NCBI GenBank assembly: GCA_032622095.1
Contig: CP136068.1
Coordinates: forward strand, 57,124,025 to 57,188,024
DNA from: Siphonodentalium dalli
Lineage: Eukaryota; Mollusca; Scaphopoda; Gadilida; Siphonodentaliidae
Direction of reading: 5' to 3'
Length of the DNA: 64,000 nucleotides
Below the pieces are notes generated by a model that saw nothing but the letters and a program-made list of their open reading frames with translations, did not search any database and was not told the DNA's origin. How positions within the stretch are numbered: the first letter of the stretch is position 1; each line of letters begins with the position of its first letter. Below, piece after piece: positions 22,620 to 32,884 of the stretch. A program made the translations under genes and the position numbers.

Positions 22620-23255
22620 ACTGGGTCTATCGTGCTAGCAAGACCACGGATCGCTACCTGGTCAGGGTATTCTGAAAAAATGGTGATGAAACTAAACTTG
22701 CTATAACTGAAAGCCTTACCCAAAACATGAGGCTATTAAAAGGTATTAACACTCATTCCAGCGTCAAAAATGATGGGAAAATAATCGCCCTATTTCACAA
22801 TGGCAAAAAAACACGAGTGAAAGCAATGAATGACTTGGAATATGTGGATGATGAGACATGAATGCAATCAGGCCAGGCTACATGTGTAAATACAAATATC
22901 ATTCTCTGTGCATGACCTATCACATCACATTTCATATCTGTTTGTGCTATTCTCTGGATCAGAGTGAACCTCCCATCTACAGTCATGTTTCATGTAAATA
23001 AATCATTCTTTCATCATATCTGACCTACATGTACCATCATCCCTCATATCTGTGATTGTTCTATTCATTGAATCAGAGGAAAGTTCCCAACATACTACAG
23101 TGATGGTTCGTGTAAATAAATCATCAACCTTGCTCCATATCTGTGACTGTGATTCTTCCTGGAACAGTGAACTTCAATCATGTTCCACCTGTGTTTTCAC
23201 CTTCTCTGCATAGATCTCAAATATTTGTTTTGTTCAGATTCTGCTTAAAATATAT
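22620..23255. repeat. imperfect ~70-bp repeats upstream of a CCDC89 exon
   Basis: Three or four diverged copies of a unit containing 'ATATCTG.GA.TGT', 'TC..TGGATCAGAG' and 'CATGTTTCATGTAAATAAATCAT' run from about 22,910 to 23,200. No other feature is recognised. Confidence 0.5.
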
Positions 23256-23261
23256 GTTTAC

Positions 23262-23335
23262 CTTTTGTTCTACATCTTGCTCAGTGTTTGTATGTTGTTC
23301 CTTTTGTACATACATGTTGCTACTATCGGAAGCTT
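23262..23335 (-). CDS. CCDC89: CCDC89 N-terminal coding exon
   Basis: This 74-base exon is flanked on the minus strand by an acceptor ending TATCAG and a donor GTAAAC. It reads ASDSSNMYVQKEQ... to ...DVEQK, 24 whole codons, polar and acidic, and ends in phase 0, which matches the phase-0 start of the strong CCDC89 exon at 15,455. It starts with two bases that complete a codon begun in an unseen upstream exon. In vertebrate CCDC89 the region before the conserved GLSEEE-like block is poorly conserved, so the assignment rests on position, splice signals and phase rather than similarity. The polypyrimidine tract of the acceptor is weak. The intron that follows is about 7.8 kb and contains the hAT element. 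Confidence 0.5.
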
Positions 23336-23339
23336 CTGA

Positions 23340-24690
23340 TACACATAAGTATATACATGTAAGTGCCTTATAAATAGTATAGATTCCCTGAATGATAGTA
23401 CACATGTATATGTGTAGATTACCTAAAAGTTCAAAGCAGCTCGACTCATAATGATCGTAAAATGACCAAACATACAATGATTTAAATTATTAAACAATAA
23501 TCAACTAACTCATATTGTGAGTTATTATTTTGAAAACTTATAAAGAATGCAGCCATCTGAGAATTATTACTTTACAGTAAACATTTCCTGAAAGCTTATG
23601 GATTTAAAATAACTTATTCTGAGAATTTACATCAAATTAATAATAGATATTGCAACACAACACAATGTCTTGTTCAGCTTGTGTCTATGCTTATTTAATT
23701 TCAATTTAGGAAAAATGCAAAAAACCGGTCCGCGGTCGTGGCCTTGACCAGACCGCCGCCACTGGACCGCTTTGGACCGGTCCAACCATGCCAGTCCGGT
23801 ACTGTACCATTTCTTGAACTTGAATACATATATATATATATAGATGTAATAATGCCTAGCCTACATGTGTAAGTACTGGCCCTACTGGAGTTAAACAAGG
23901 CTGCTTTAGAGGCAAGATGTTTTGCGATAGACTTTCTAAAACACATTTTAAACAGCCATCATCTCTAACTTTCCATGTTGCATCCAGGACAAAAATAACG
24001 ATCCTTCATGATATGAACACTTTAAATATTTATGTCGAGCTCATTTCAAGCATTTTACAGAAATATTCCCTTTAACATTTGAACTCTGAAAAGACAATGT
24101 CTGACATTACAAAACCACAAAACTGAGCACTATGTTCTCAACTTTTTAGCCTTTATCTGACACATTGTGATGCATATTGCTAATGGCAATGATTGATGTC
24201 AGACAAGATAGCGGATTACCATCAATACTATGTTAACTAACCCTCATTTACATTTCAATGTTGCGAATCATGATATACTCGCCTATAGTTGGCAATATCT
24301 AACTTCAAGTAACTACATCCAATACTGATATGGCGGTACGCATACCTGCAAGTCGGAAATTGACCAATCTATCTGGAATATGTCAGTTGGCATTGCTAAG
24401 AACAAAACGTTAAGAGTGCTGAAAGACTTGGAGCATTTGCTCTCAGCCCAATCATGGGGGATAGCGGAAATGTGAACTACAGCTTGACTCTTCACTGAGT
24501 CACAGTCACAAGTTTTAAGCACATCTATTCGTTCTCTAACTTCTATACAATGATGGAGATAAGACAATACACTATACATGTCCACAATGTGCATATAGAC
24601 AATGTATTATATATTATGTCCAGAGTTTAATACAAGCTTGCCCAGCAGTAACTTGATGCTTTCTGCAACACAAACGCGTATACCAAAGTA
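23340..24690. other. no recognisable feature
   Basis: AT-rich DNA with a TATATATATA run near 23,830 and a GC-rich patch at 23,725-23,800. A possible small minus-strand exon ends at a good donor (CTTGCAG|GTATGC at 24,345), but its frame does not join the CCDC89 exons, so it is not called. Confidence 0.4.
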
Positions 24691-24699
24691 AGATTTAAC

Positions 24700-25440
24700 A
24701 CATTGATTTGAGCTTACAAAGAATATCTGATATACGCCTAATTTCAATGCCAAAATGCAGTCAAATGCTAAGTCGGAAAATGGCTGTAACTCATGTGAAA
24801 ATAATTGGACACAACCTATATTCGAACTTGCCCTGTAGTTTTAGCTGGGAAACACACATACCAGCTTTGGTTCAGATAAAATAATCCAAACTGGAGTTAT
24901 CTGTCAGAAACCGAAATGTTATGAAATTGGTCAAATTCTAAGTCGAAACAGGGCTGTAACTATTGTAAAAATAATTGGACGGAAACCATATTCGATACTG
25001 GTCTGCATCTTTAGCTGGGAAATACACAAACCAACTTTGGTTCAGACCAAATAATCCAGACTGGAGTTATCGGTTGGAAACCAAAAATGTTAACAAACGG
25101 TCAAATTCTAAGTCGAAAAATGGCAGTGACTCATTAAAAATAATTGGACGGAACCCATATTCGAAACTTGCCTGTATCTTTAGCCGGTAAATACACATAC
25201 CAACTTTGGTTCAGATCAAATAATCCAAACTGGAGTCATCGGTCGGAAACCAAAAACGTTAACAGACGGTAAAATTATAAGTCGAAAAAGGGCCGTAAAT
25301 TCCCCGTAATTCATGTAAAAATAATTGGACGGAATCCATATTCGAAATTGGCCTGTATTTTTAGCTGGTAAATACTCATACCAACTTTGGTTCAGATCAA
25401 ATAATCCAAACTGGAGTTATTGATCAGAAACCAAAAATGT
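24700..25440. repeat. ~168-bp tandem repeat, about 4.3 copies
   Basis: AATTGGAC begins copies near 24,805, 24,973, 25,141 and 25,323. Each copy contains 'CATATTCGA', 'TTTAGC.GG.AA', 'CCAACTTTGGTTCAGAT', 'AAATAATCCAAACTGGAGT' and 'GTCGAAAAA.GGC'. The phrase style (accessory 'actttggttcagat') resembles the degenerate repeats at 57-63 kb. Confidence 0.75.
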
Positions 25441-25503
25441 TAATGGACAGACAGGTGGCTGGCTAGACAGATGACTGATTACATAATATATGTACGACCT
25501 TTT

Positions 25504-26500
25504 AAAAAAAAAAGAATGCTTCCTGATGGGAGGTTTCAACATAAACATAAATATTGATAATACCAGTGGAAAGAATTTCTCAAACCTATTGAAGTCATTT
25601 ATGTTTCTACCAACAATAACTAAACCCACCAGAATAACATAATTCAGTGCAACCCTCATTGACAACATATTCTCCAACTGTCATCTCCCTTCATCATTTT
25701 ACGTGGGTATTCTTGTGGAAGACATAAATGATCACTTGCCTATTTACCTTCTTGTGGATAATGGAGCTAAAAAGTAACAAACAAAGATGTTTTCGTTTAC
25801 CAAAGAGAATATTCAAAGAGAAACATGCAAAATTTCATCAACGATATCTCAGTGGTTGACTGGAGCACAGTACTATATAACCAGGACTGCAATGAAGCCC
25901 ATAACATATTTCATGGTAAAATAATGAGCATTTGTTACAATCATAACTTCCCAAAAAGAAGAATGAAAGTCCAAATATCTAATAATCAAAACCCATGGAT
26001 AACAACAGGTCTACTGAACTCCATCAGAAGAAGGAATAAACTTTATAAAATATTCATAAAAAAAACAGAACAAATTATAATAATGAGCAATACAAGCAGT
26101 ATAGCAATAAAGGGAATTCAATTATTCGAATTTCAAGCAGCATTTTTATCATAGATACCGGTAGTTCCAACAGTATGAAAGTAACATTAATGCTACATGG
26201 AAACTAATCACAAACATTCTCAACTAAAAATCAAGTAATGACACCATAACAGAGTTTTTAAGTGATAATAAATATATCAATGATAAGAAGGAAATTGCTG
26301 CCAAATTTAATGATTTTTTCATGAATATTTGGACCAAACCTTGCTGCCAAGATATCATCTTGTGAAAATCCTTCAGACTTGAGATATTTGATTTACTCCA
26401 AAATATCAATTCAATGAAAATGTCAATGACACTGTAGCTATGAATAGAGCAATGAATAGAATGATAAAGAAGAAGGAAAGTAAACAAGAGGTCACCCCCA
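25504..26500 (+). pseudogene. non-LTR retrotransposon endonuclease remnant
   Basis: Translated in overlapping plus frames, the sequence reads LMGGFNININIDNTSGKNFS, then FMFLPTITKPTRIT*FSATL, IDNIFSNCHLPSSF...GILVEDINDHLPIYLLVDN, DWSTVLYNQDCNEAHNIFHG and QNPWITTGLLNSIRRRNKLY. GDFN-like and SDH-like steps (GGFN, NDH) are the late motifs of the apurinic-like endonuclease of CR1/Rex1/Jockey-type elements. The segment then continues into the linker (TWKLITNILN, IAAKFNDFFMNIW). Stops and frameshifts are common and the reverse transcriptase is missing, so it is a dead fragment. The 26,590-26,940 tail may be its 3' region. Confidence 0.75.
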
Positions 26501-27105
26501 AAAATCCATAAGATGTTTGGTGATGATCGGATGAGGGATTTGTTCTGTAAAATCCAAGATGGCTCAAAGATCAAATAAACATATTGAATTTGAATTTAAA
26601 TTTGACAAAAATTAAATTCGGTCAGATACCAAGTTTGTCTCATTCGAGATCACTGAATAAAGATCTGATTGCGATCGGGCATGGACATAAATGGCTAACA
26701 CATGTACATGCCTCGGTGTGTGCACGTTAAAGAACGATACTGGTAGGGATCCAGGCCAGCTTGTCCCAGGGCCCACTCAGTCCAGACAGTTTTTGGAATG
26801 AGCTGGCCTGGCTTTTGTGGCCGTGCGAAGGATTGTATATTCTTCTACAAACTTTTGTTGAACATCCGTCAACTTAGAAACAGAGAGTCGCTCAGCATAC
26901 ACATATACAAGAAGAACCAAATAAATCAAGAATTCATTAAACCTATGTGTTAATTTTTATATAAATTATGTTCGTATGTTGTTCATCATGGGACACACTA
27001 TAAAGTGTAAGCCGAGGCCGGCTCCAAATAAAGGTGTAAGCAGGGTGCTATGTGGCGTTAGGTCCGCTGTTTCTCAATGGATATGAATGAAATTTGGTAC
27101 ATATA

Positions 27106-27535
27106 CTCTCAGGCTCCAAATAAAAGTGCAGGCCCAAATAATTGTGCAGGGGGGAAATTCCATTGAAAATTAATAAAAGTGCAGACCCAAATAATAGTGC
27201 AGGGGGAACTCTGAGCAAAACATCAACATAACTGTGGTTAAATAAACTATTTTTATAGTAGGTAAAGTATAGGAATCAACATAGTATGTGTCATGTGGTG
27301 TTTTATTCAAGATTAAAAATTAAATGTTGATATGCATACCAAATACTTGAATATGTACATGCATAGACGTCACCATTTTGATATCAGAATCATATAGAAA
27401 TCTTGAGATTGTGCTGATTTCAATTTTTATGGCTTCAATATTAATAAATGTGCAGACCCAAATAAGCACTGTGCAGGGGGGAATTTTCCCATGAAATTAA
27501 TAAACGTGCATGCATATTTATTTGGAGCCCAAGAG
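27106..27535. mobile_element. 430-bp TA-flanked MITE inside the left arm
   Basis: The ends CTCTCAGGCTCCAAATAAA and, read inward from the right, CTCTTGGGCTCCAAATAAA are flanked by TA (27,104-27,105 and 27,536-27,537). The other arm (near 42,095) reads GGTATATACCGTATGTCCGGG without the insertion, which is an empty site confirming the boundaries. TA targets indicate a Tc1/mariner-type element. The interior is built of repeated 'GTGCAGACCCAAATAAT.GTGCAGGGGG'. Confidence 0.75.
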
Positions 27536-27918
27536 TATATGTCCGGGCTGAGACATGGAATACACTAACATTTGAATTGTTTTTAAATTCACAAATTTGT
27601 TGATTTTATTCAACTTTTTCGTTCTGGAGCACACTAAAAAGTGTAAGCGGCCGGCTCCAATTAAAAGGTGTAAGCGGCTTATGTAAGCGGCTTATGTGCT
27701 CAGCGTTATAGGTAATCGGATTAACTAATTGGCGACTCTAGAATATTAGCATTAGGTGTTTAAATTTGTATCATTGGAGGTTTTTGGGGAAATAATATTT
27801 TAGAAAGTGAATACAGATGTATTTTACATGATAAAATAAATTTAATCACAATGCATAAAATAATATAAAGACATTAAATACATAGAACATAACAAACATA
27901 CGGCATACATTTTCATGT

Positions 27919-28271
27919 TCATGTACGGTGCTGGGTGGCACCTCTCAGAATGCGTTCGATTCTCCTTTTATACCAGACGATTCCAATATTCTGTACTTTG
28001 TTCTTGGGCTGGTAGAGTTGTATCAGGTCAGAGGGGTCGAAGTTGGCAGAATACCGGATGTCGGGAAAGCGGACGAATGTTTTCTTCAGTTTTTTTCTAT
28101 ATTCATATGTTGATCTTCTATCTCTGGTCTTCGACATCCTCCATTGAGATATTCCTTCACCTTTTCCAAACCATATCTCTCTTTTGCCTTTGTTGAGACG
28201 GTTGATTCATTAACCTCTTTGCGATGTCTGTTGGTTTTGATCCTTCGGGTGATTCCACTGTAAATGAGCAA
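27919..28271 (-). pseudogene. unidentified coding-like remnant in the left arm
   Basis: Two overlapping minus-strand frames read coherently as basic protein: NRHRKEVNESTVSTKAKERY...GLEKVKEYLNGG and then SKTRDRRSTYEYRKKLKKTF, VRFPDIRYSANFDPSDLIQL, NKVQNIGIVWYKRRIERILR. A frameshift near 28,130 separates them. The composition (Lys/Arg-rich, hydrophobic periodicity) is more protein-like than the neighbouring repeats. I do not recognise the family. It is missing from the other arm. Confidence 0.3.
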
Positions 28272-28603
28272 AACCCTGCCCCACGATCTTAGTTCATCAT
28301 ATAAAAGACAACAGATGTCCCAGTAAAATAGGCATGAAATCGTTCACCGACGCCTTGTACGTTTGGAGTAAATTCACAAAAAACCCTAATATGTCGCATT
28401 ATGCCCCACATTACCCTAGCGATGGCGACGTTGTCGGCACTTCGGGATTTGATACCGAGACCATTATTTTTATATTAATGTGGACTTCATAAACTTCATT
28501 GAGTTTGATATCTTTGTCATGCATTGAGTTTGATATCTTTTTTTAACATTTTATAAATCATGTTTGTATGTATGGGAGGCCAAATTCACATTTATTAATA
28601 ATT

Positions 28604-28912
28604 GCGCTGAAGCGCAATTCAATTGCGCTGAAGCGCAATTAATTTATCATATATGGTTAAACCCCCCAGTTAATTAATGAATAAATCCAATAGAAAAATA
28701 ATTGCGCTTCAGCGCAATTCAATTGCGCTTCAGCGCAATTATTTTCCCAACTAAAACAGAAGGTACCGGTATGAATAAATCCAATAGAAAAATAATTGCG
28801 CTTCAGCGCAATTATTTTCCCAACTAAAACAGAAGGTACCGGTATGAATAAATCCAATAGAAAAATAATTGCGCTTCAGCGCAATTCAATTGCGCTTCAG
28901 TGCAATTATTTT
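28604..28912. repeat. short-palindrome cluster 1 (AATTGCGC...GCGCAATT)
   Basis: Seven copies of the 20-bp palindrome AATTGCGCTTCAGCGCAATT, or its complement with TGAA at the centre, occur singly or as pairs joined by C or a few bases. They are embedded in a ~70-bp unit 'ATGAATAAATCCAATAGAAAAAT ... ATTTTCCCAACTAAAACAGAAGGTACCGGT' (the part after the palindrome also starts the minisatellite at 29.2 kb). The two orientations occur on either side of about 28,670. Each copy can form an 8-bp stem with a 4-base loop. No coding capacity. Confidence 0.85.
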
Positions 28913-29209
28913 CCCAACTAAAACAGAAGGTACTGGTATTTCTATTACCTTCCGCCATATTCCGGTGCTAGTTTTTAGAACAACTGTTTTTCCAGATATT
29001 ATTTTTATCGCCGGGGAAACCCAGCGCCCACACAGAAAAATAATTTCGATTAGTGCCGGTATTCTTGCAAAAAGAAGTCGCCCAACGCGACAATAAAGTC
29101 TACCCAAACAACCACATATAGAAACTTCAAATATAACAGACGAGCATCACGACCAGCGTATTCAGATTTGCGTCGGGGAAATAATAATGCCAATATTATG
29201 TACAGTGCT

Positions 29210-30025
29210 TAGCCATGCAATGCAATTTTCGTACTGGACAAAACAGAAGGTACAGGTATTGCAAGTCACCCCGACTAATACAGAAGGTAATACTATTGCG
29301 AGTCTCCACGATTTATAGAGAACATAAAGAATAAAACAGAAGGAAATGCTATCGTGAATTGCCCTGATCACTAATACATAAGGCAATGGCAATGCCATCA
29401 CTGGCATCAGGAGCCGCACCGATTCATACAGTTGTTAATGGTATCATGAGTCACCCTGACTAAAACAGAAAGTACTAGTATACCGGTATCGCAAGTTACC
29501 CCGACTAATACAGAAGGTAATGCTATCACGAGTCGCCCTGATTAAAACAGAACATAATGCTATTGCAAGTCGCCATGACACTGACTAATCAATCCTATCG
29601 AGAGTAGCCCAAACAAATAAAGAAGATAATCCAAAAGTGAATCACCCCGACTAATACAGAAGATAATGCTGTCGCGAGTCGGCCCAACTAAAATAGAAGA
29701 TAATGCTATTACGAGTAGCCCCGACTAAAACAGAAGCTAATTCTATTGCGAGTCTTCACGATTAATGGAGAATGTAATGCTATCACGAGTAGCACCGACT
29801 AAAACAGAAGGAAATATGCTATTGTGAGTACCCCTGATTAATACAGAAGGCATGCTATCACGAGTCGGCCCGATTCATACAGATTATAATGCTATCATGA
29901 GTTGCCCCGACTAAAACAGAAGGTACCGGTGTCGCAAGTTACCCCGACTAATACATAAGGTAATGCTATCGAGAGTCACACCGACTAAAACAGAAGGAAA
30001 TGTTTTGTGAGTCGCCCTGAAGGGA
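29210..30025. repeat. ~37-bp minisatellite, about 20 degenerate copies
   Basis: The unit is approximately CGAGTCGCCCCGACTAAAAC followed by AGAAGGTAATGCTATCG. Copies vary by substitution and small indels, and some contain an ACCGGTAT variant. The AACAGAAGGTACCGGTAT phrase is shared with the palindrome cluster just upstream (28,750-28,940), so the two repeats share an origin. Confidence 0.85.
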
Positions 30026-30031
30026 ACGCTA

Positions 30032-30520
30032 TTATGTGGTGCGGCAGGGGAAACTTAGTCTCCTTACCTCTATTCCTTCTGTATGTGACTGAAGACTTCT
30101 AAAGAATTTTCTGAGATGTGGTTTTAAACGAATATAAAATGACTCAGTCCATAAATCATTTGATATTACTAGTATCCTCTCAGCCCTTAATGTAAAAGGT
30201 AGGGGTGCTCTCATGATTGTTTACTGTCTTTAGTTAACTCATAATACTCATGATAAGAGGCAAGGAAGCAGTCTGAAGCACAATTGGTTGGTATCGCATA
30301 TGAATTTATGATAATGGAATAACCCACATATTCAGGGAGCAAATTACTTTTGAAATTTTGATTAGCAAATAACCTCATAATGACATAATTAGATAGCATT
30401 GTTCTGAAATCATATAAAATTCATACCAAATTGCATAGCTATTATCCAAATTTGGGTAGCAAATTGCGATGCGATACCAGTTAATTTTCTCCCTGCACCT
30501 ATTCAACCCAACTTTAATAA
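30032..30520. other. no recognisable feature
   Basis: AT-rich spacer between the minisatellite and the second palindrome cluster. The phrase 'TATCGCATATGAATTTATGATAATGGAATAACCCA' near 30,290 recurs within cluster 2 (30,640), showing local duplication. Confidence 0.4.
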
Positions 30521-30521
30521 T

Positions 30522-30805
30522 AATAATTGCGCTGAAGCGCAATTGAATTGCTTGGGTAAAAATTAATTGTGCTGAAGCGCAATTAATTTAGAATTGCGCT
30601 GAAGCGCAATTGAATTGCGCTGAAGCGCAATTGGTGGATATCCCATATGAATTGATGATAATGGAATAACCTATCTATTCAGGGGTGTAAGCTTGTAACA
30701 ATAATTGCGCTTCAGCGCAATTCAGCTGGAGCATTGCTTCAGCACAATTGGATTGCGCTTCAGTGCAATTGGATTGCGCTTCAGCGCAATTGAATTGCGC
30801 TTTGA
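30522..30805. repeat. short-palindrome cluster 2 (AATTGCGC...GCGCAATT)
   Basis: Eight or nine further copies of the 20-bp palindrome, some decayed (ATTGTGCTGAAGCGCAATT, ATTGCTTCAGCACAATT). The copies up to 30,632 have the TGAA centre and those from 30,702 the TTCA centre, so the orientation flips within the cluster as in cluster 1. Confidence 0.85.
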
Positions 30806-30899
30806 ACAGCACAATCTATATCTATATTTGCGAATGTTTGTCTGTGTTCTATAGAAATTCACAGGGGACCATCTAGATGATGCCAAAGAGGTCTACTAG

Positions 30900-31970
30900 G
30901 AGTAGATTTTTACGAGAAAGATAATGGTCGGGGTTAGAATTTTCTAAAGTGACGCCGTTGTTGTCAGGGGCGGAAAAGGGGAGGGGGAGAAAAAAAAATT
31001 GTCGCCGATTGCCACCAAACTTATATATAATCATCCCCATAATATGAGGAATCTAATGGTGTGGTTTAAATATGGCAAAAGTCGCGCCGTTCGCGTCAGG
31101 GGTGCCCGGAAGGGGGGGGGCAGATTTTTTTTCTGTCGCCGATTGCCACGAAACTTACATATAATCATCCCCATGATATGAAGAATCCAACAGTGTTGTT
31201 TAAATATGTCAAAAGTGGCGTCGTTTGAGTCAGGGATGAACGGAAGGGGAGAGGGGCACCAAAATTGATAAAACTAATTTTAGCGCCGATTTCCACCAAA
31301 TTGATATATATTCTTCTTCATGATACAAGGAATCTAATTGTGCGATTTAACAACGCCAAATTGTTGTTTTTGGATGAGAGATTGGGAGGGGGTGGGCACT
31401 AAATTTGATACTAAGTCGCCGATTGCCACCACACTTATAAAAAATCATCCCCATGGTATGAGGAGTCTAATGGTGTGGCTTTTATCTGTCAAATGTGGCC
31501 ACATTCGAGTCAGGGTTGCATTGAAAGGGACAGGGGCACCAAAATTGATGCACAATTTTCTTAGTGCCAATTTCCACCAAATTGATACACGTTCTTATCC
31601 ATGATACGAGGAATCTAATCGTGATTTAAAGACGCCATAGTGGTGCTGATTGGGTGAGAGATGGAGAGGGGAGGGATTGGCACCAAATTTGATAATAAAA
31701 AATTGTTTAGTCGCCGATTATCACCAAACTTATAAACAATCATCTCCATGATATCAGGAGTGTAATCGTGTGGTTTAAGGATGTCACAAGTGGGGCCATT
31801 CGAGTCAGTGGTGTATAGAGATGAGAGGTACGCAAAAAATTATATCTATATGTTTAGTGCCGATTTCCACCAGATTGATACATATTCTTCTCCGTGATAC
31901 GAGGAATCTTATCGTGTGGTTTAGATACACCAAATTGGTGCCCTATGGGTGAGAGATATAGTCTAGTCGT
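30900..31970. repeat. ~130-150 bp tandem repeat, about 7-8 copies
   Basis: Recurring phrases are 'GCCGATTGCCACCAAACTTATA', 'TAATCATCCCCATGATATGAGGAATCTAAT.GTGTGG', 'GTCAGGG.TG..CGGAAGGGG' and 'GGGGCACCAAAATTGAT'. Copies begin near 31,005, 31,135, 31,290, 31,417, 31,565, 31,710 and 31,860. A further degenerate stretch lies at 36,840-37,500. Confidence 0.7.
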
Positions 31971-32269
31971 AATTCTCAGAAAAGACATTTCTAGAAGCAT
32001 TTTCGCGGAAAAGTGTCAAACCAACTTTTTTACCATAATTCGAAGGTGCCGAACACGAATAGACTGCCTGTCGCACGATTGGATGAACATAGGGTTCAAT
32101 AAAAGGCTTTTAAAATCTTTGTGTTTTCTTCGCTGGAGGGTTGTTGATACGACGCACCGTACAACGTCATATCAAATCACGTAACTGGCCTTGAACTTAC
32201 TCAAACTTATATACTCCTCGCGGAACGTTCAAAGCCGCGTTGTATCATGATACTATCACCACAGTAATA

Positions 32270-32401
32270 ATTCTGAAACATTAACATCATATTAATCAGG
32301 TACCTACGGTAAGACATTGCTGTTTTGTATATTTAATTCTGAAACATTAACATCATATTAATCAGGTACCTACGGTAAGACATTGCTGTTTTGTATATTT
32401 A
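32270..32401. repeat. exact 66-bp tandem duplication
   Basis: The sequence starting TTCTGAAACATTAACATCAT and ending TTGTATATTTA is present twice in a row with no difference that I can see, at 32,271-32,336 and 32,337-32,401. The identity contrasts with the strongly diverged repeats around it, so this duplication should be very young. Confidence 0.85.
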
Positions 32402-32479
32402 TCGACGATTCTCGTAAGAATTCTCATATAGTCCGGGAGCCTATAGGGGTACCCTTGCACCCCCAGGACTTAACTTCAC

Positions 32480-32780
32480 CCCGCTCATTTTGTTCCTTAT
32501 TATGTGTTTCAACTTTTAAGCAATATTAACAAAAAAAGTGGCCGTGTAGACTCCAGACAAGATGGCGTCCATCCTGGCCGCCATTTTTCAGATCAGACCC
32601 TAAGTCAGTTTTATGCAAATTATAGTGGGAAAATCTAGTAAAATGTATACAAATGTATATATTTTCGTGAAGCTAAGACATTATGACACTTTTTTGGCGC
32701 AAAATTGAAACTCACCCTCCAAGATGGCCGCCGGAAGTTGAAAATATGACGTGTTTTCACAAATATCTTCTAGATCAGTT
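32480..32780. repeat. relative of the CCATTTTGGCCGCCAT repeat
   Basis: Phrases 'CAAGATGGCGTCCATCCTGGCCGCCATTTT' (split around 32,560-32,590) and 'CCAAGATGGCCGCCGGAAG' (32,720) place this stretch in the family of 2,050-3,030. No coding capacity. Confidence 0.45.
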
Positions 32781-32884
32781 CATGTTGTTTGGAACTGGTT
32801 GAGTAATATGACTTTATTTTGTGTTTTGTATATTAACTGATCATTGAAGTGGCGTGTATGAGTACAGTATACAGTGAGTTGCTG

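Larger units (their letters stand above)
26980..28604. repeat. left arm of a giant inverted repeat
   Basis: The arm contains two tandem versions of a ~600 bp unit: 'CACACTA.AAAGTGTAAGC..GGCCGGCTCCAA.TAAA', then 'GACATGGAATACACTAAC' and 'TTGTTGATTTTATTCAACTTTTTCGTTCTGG'. It ends inward with 'GGGAGGCCAAATTCACATTTATTAATAA' (28,576-28,603). The same landmarks occur in reverse order and orientation at 38,582-42,310. The left arm has an extra piece at about 27,915-28,545 holding a minus-strand coding-like remnant, and a 430-bp MITE at 27,106-27,535. Confidence 0.72.

Noticed and set aside
23262-23378. A longer version of the 23.3 kb CCDC89 exon using an upstream acceptor (TATAAG|GCACTT), which would match the phase of the 43.5 kb candidate
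   Set aside because: It would add a hydrophobic Cys-containing stretch (ALTCIYLCVSE) unlike a coiled-coil N-terminus, and the acceptor context is poor.
24313-24594. A minus-strand exon ending CTTGCAG|GTATGC as the missing N-terminal exon of CCDC89
   Set aside because: Good donor, but its open frame ends in phase 0 while the next exon needs phase 1; the frame with the right phase contains a stop just upstream.
26700-26830. A tRNA-derived SINE suggested by 'CCTCGGTGTGTGCACGTTAAAGAAC'
   Set aside because: No A/B box pair or tRNA fold could be recognised, nor a 3' tail with duplication; it may be the 3' region of the nearby retroelement remnant.
29210-30025. A CRISPR-like array of regular short repeats
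   Set aside because: Units of ~37 bp are contiguous and all parts drift together, with no unique spacers or cas genes. The DNA is eukaryotic, so this is a minisatellite.
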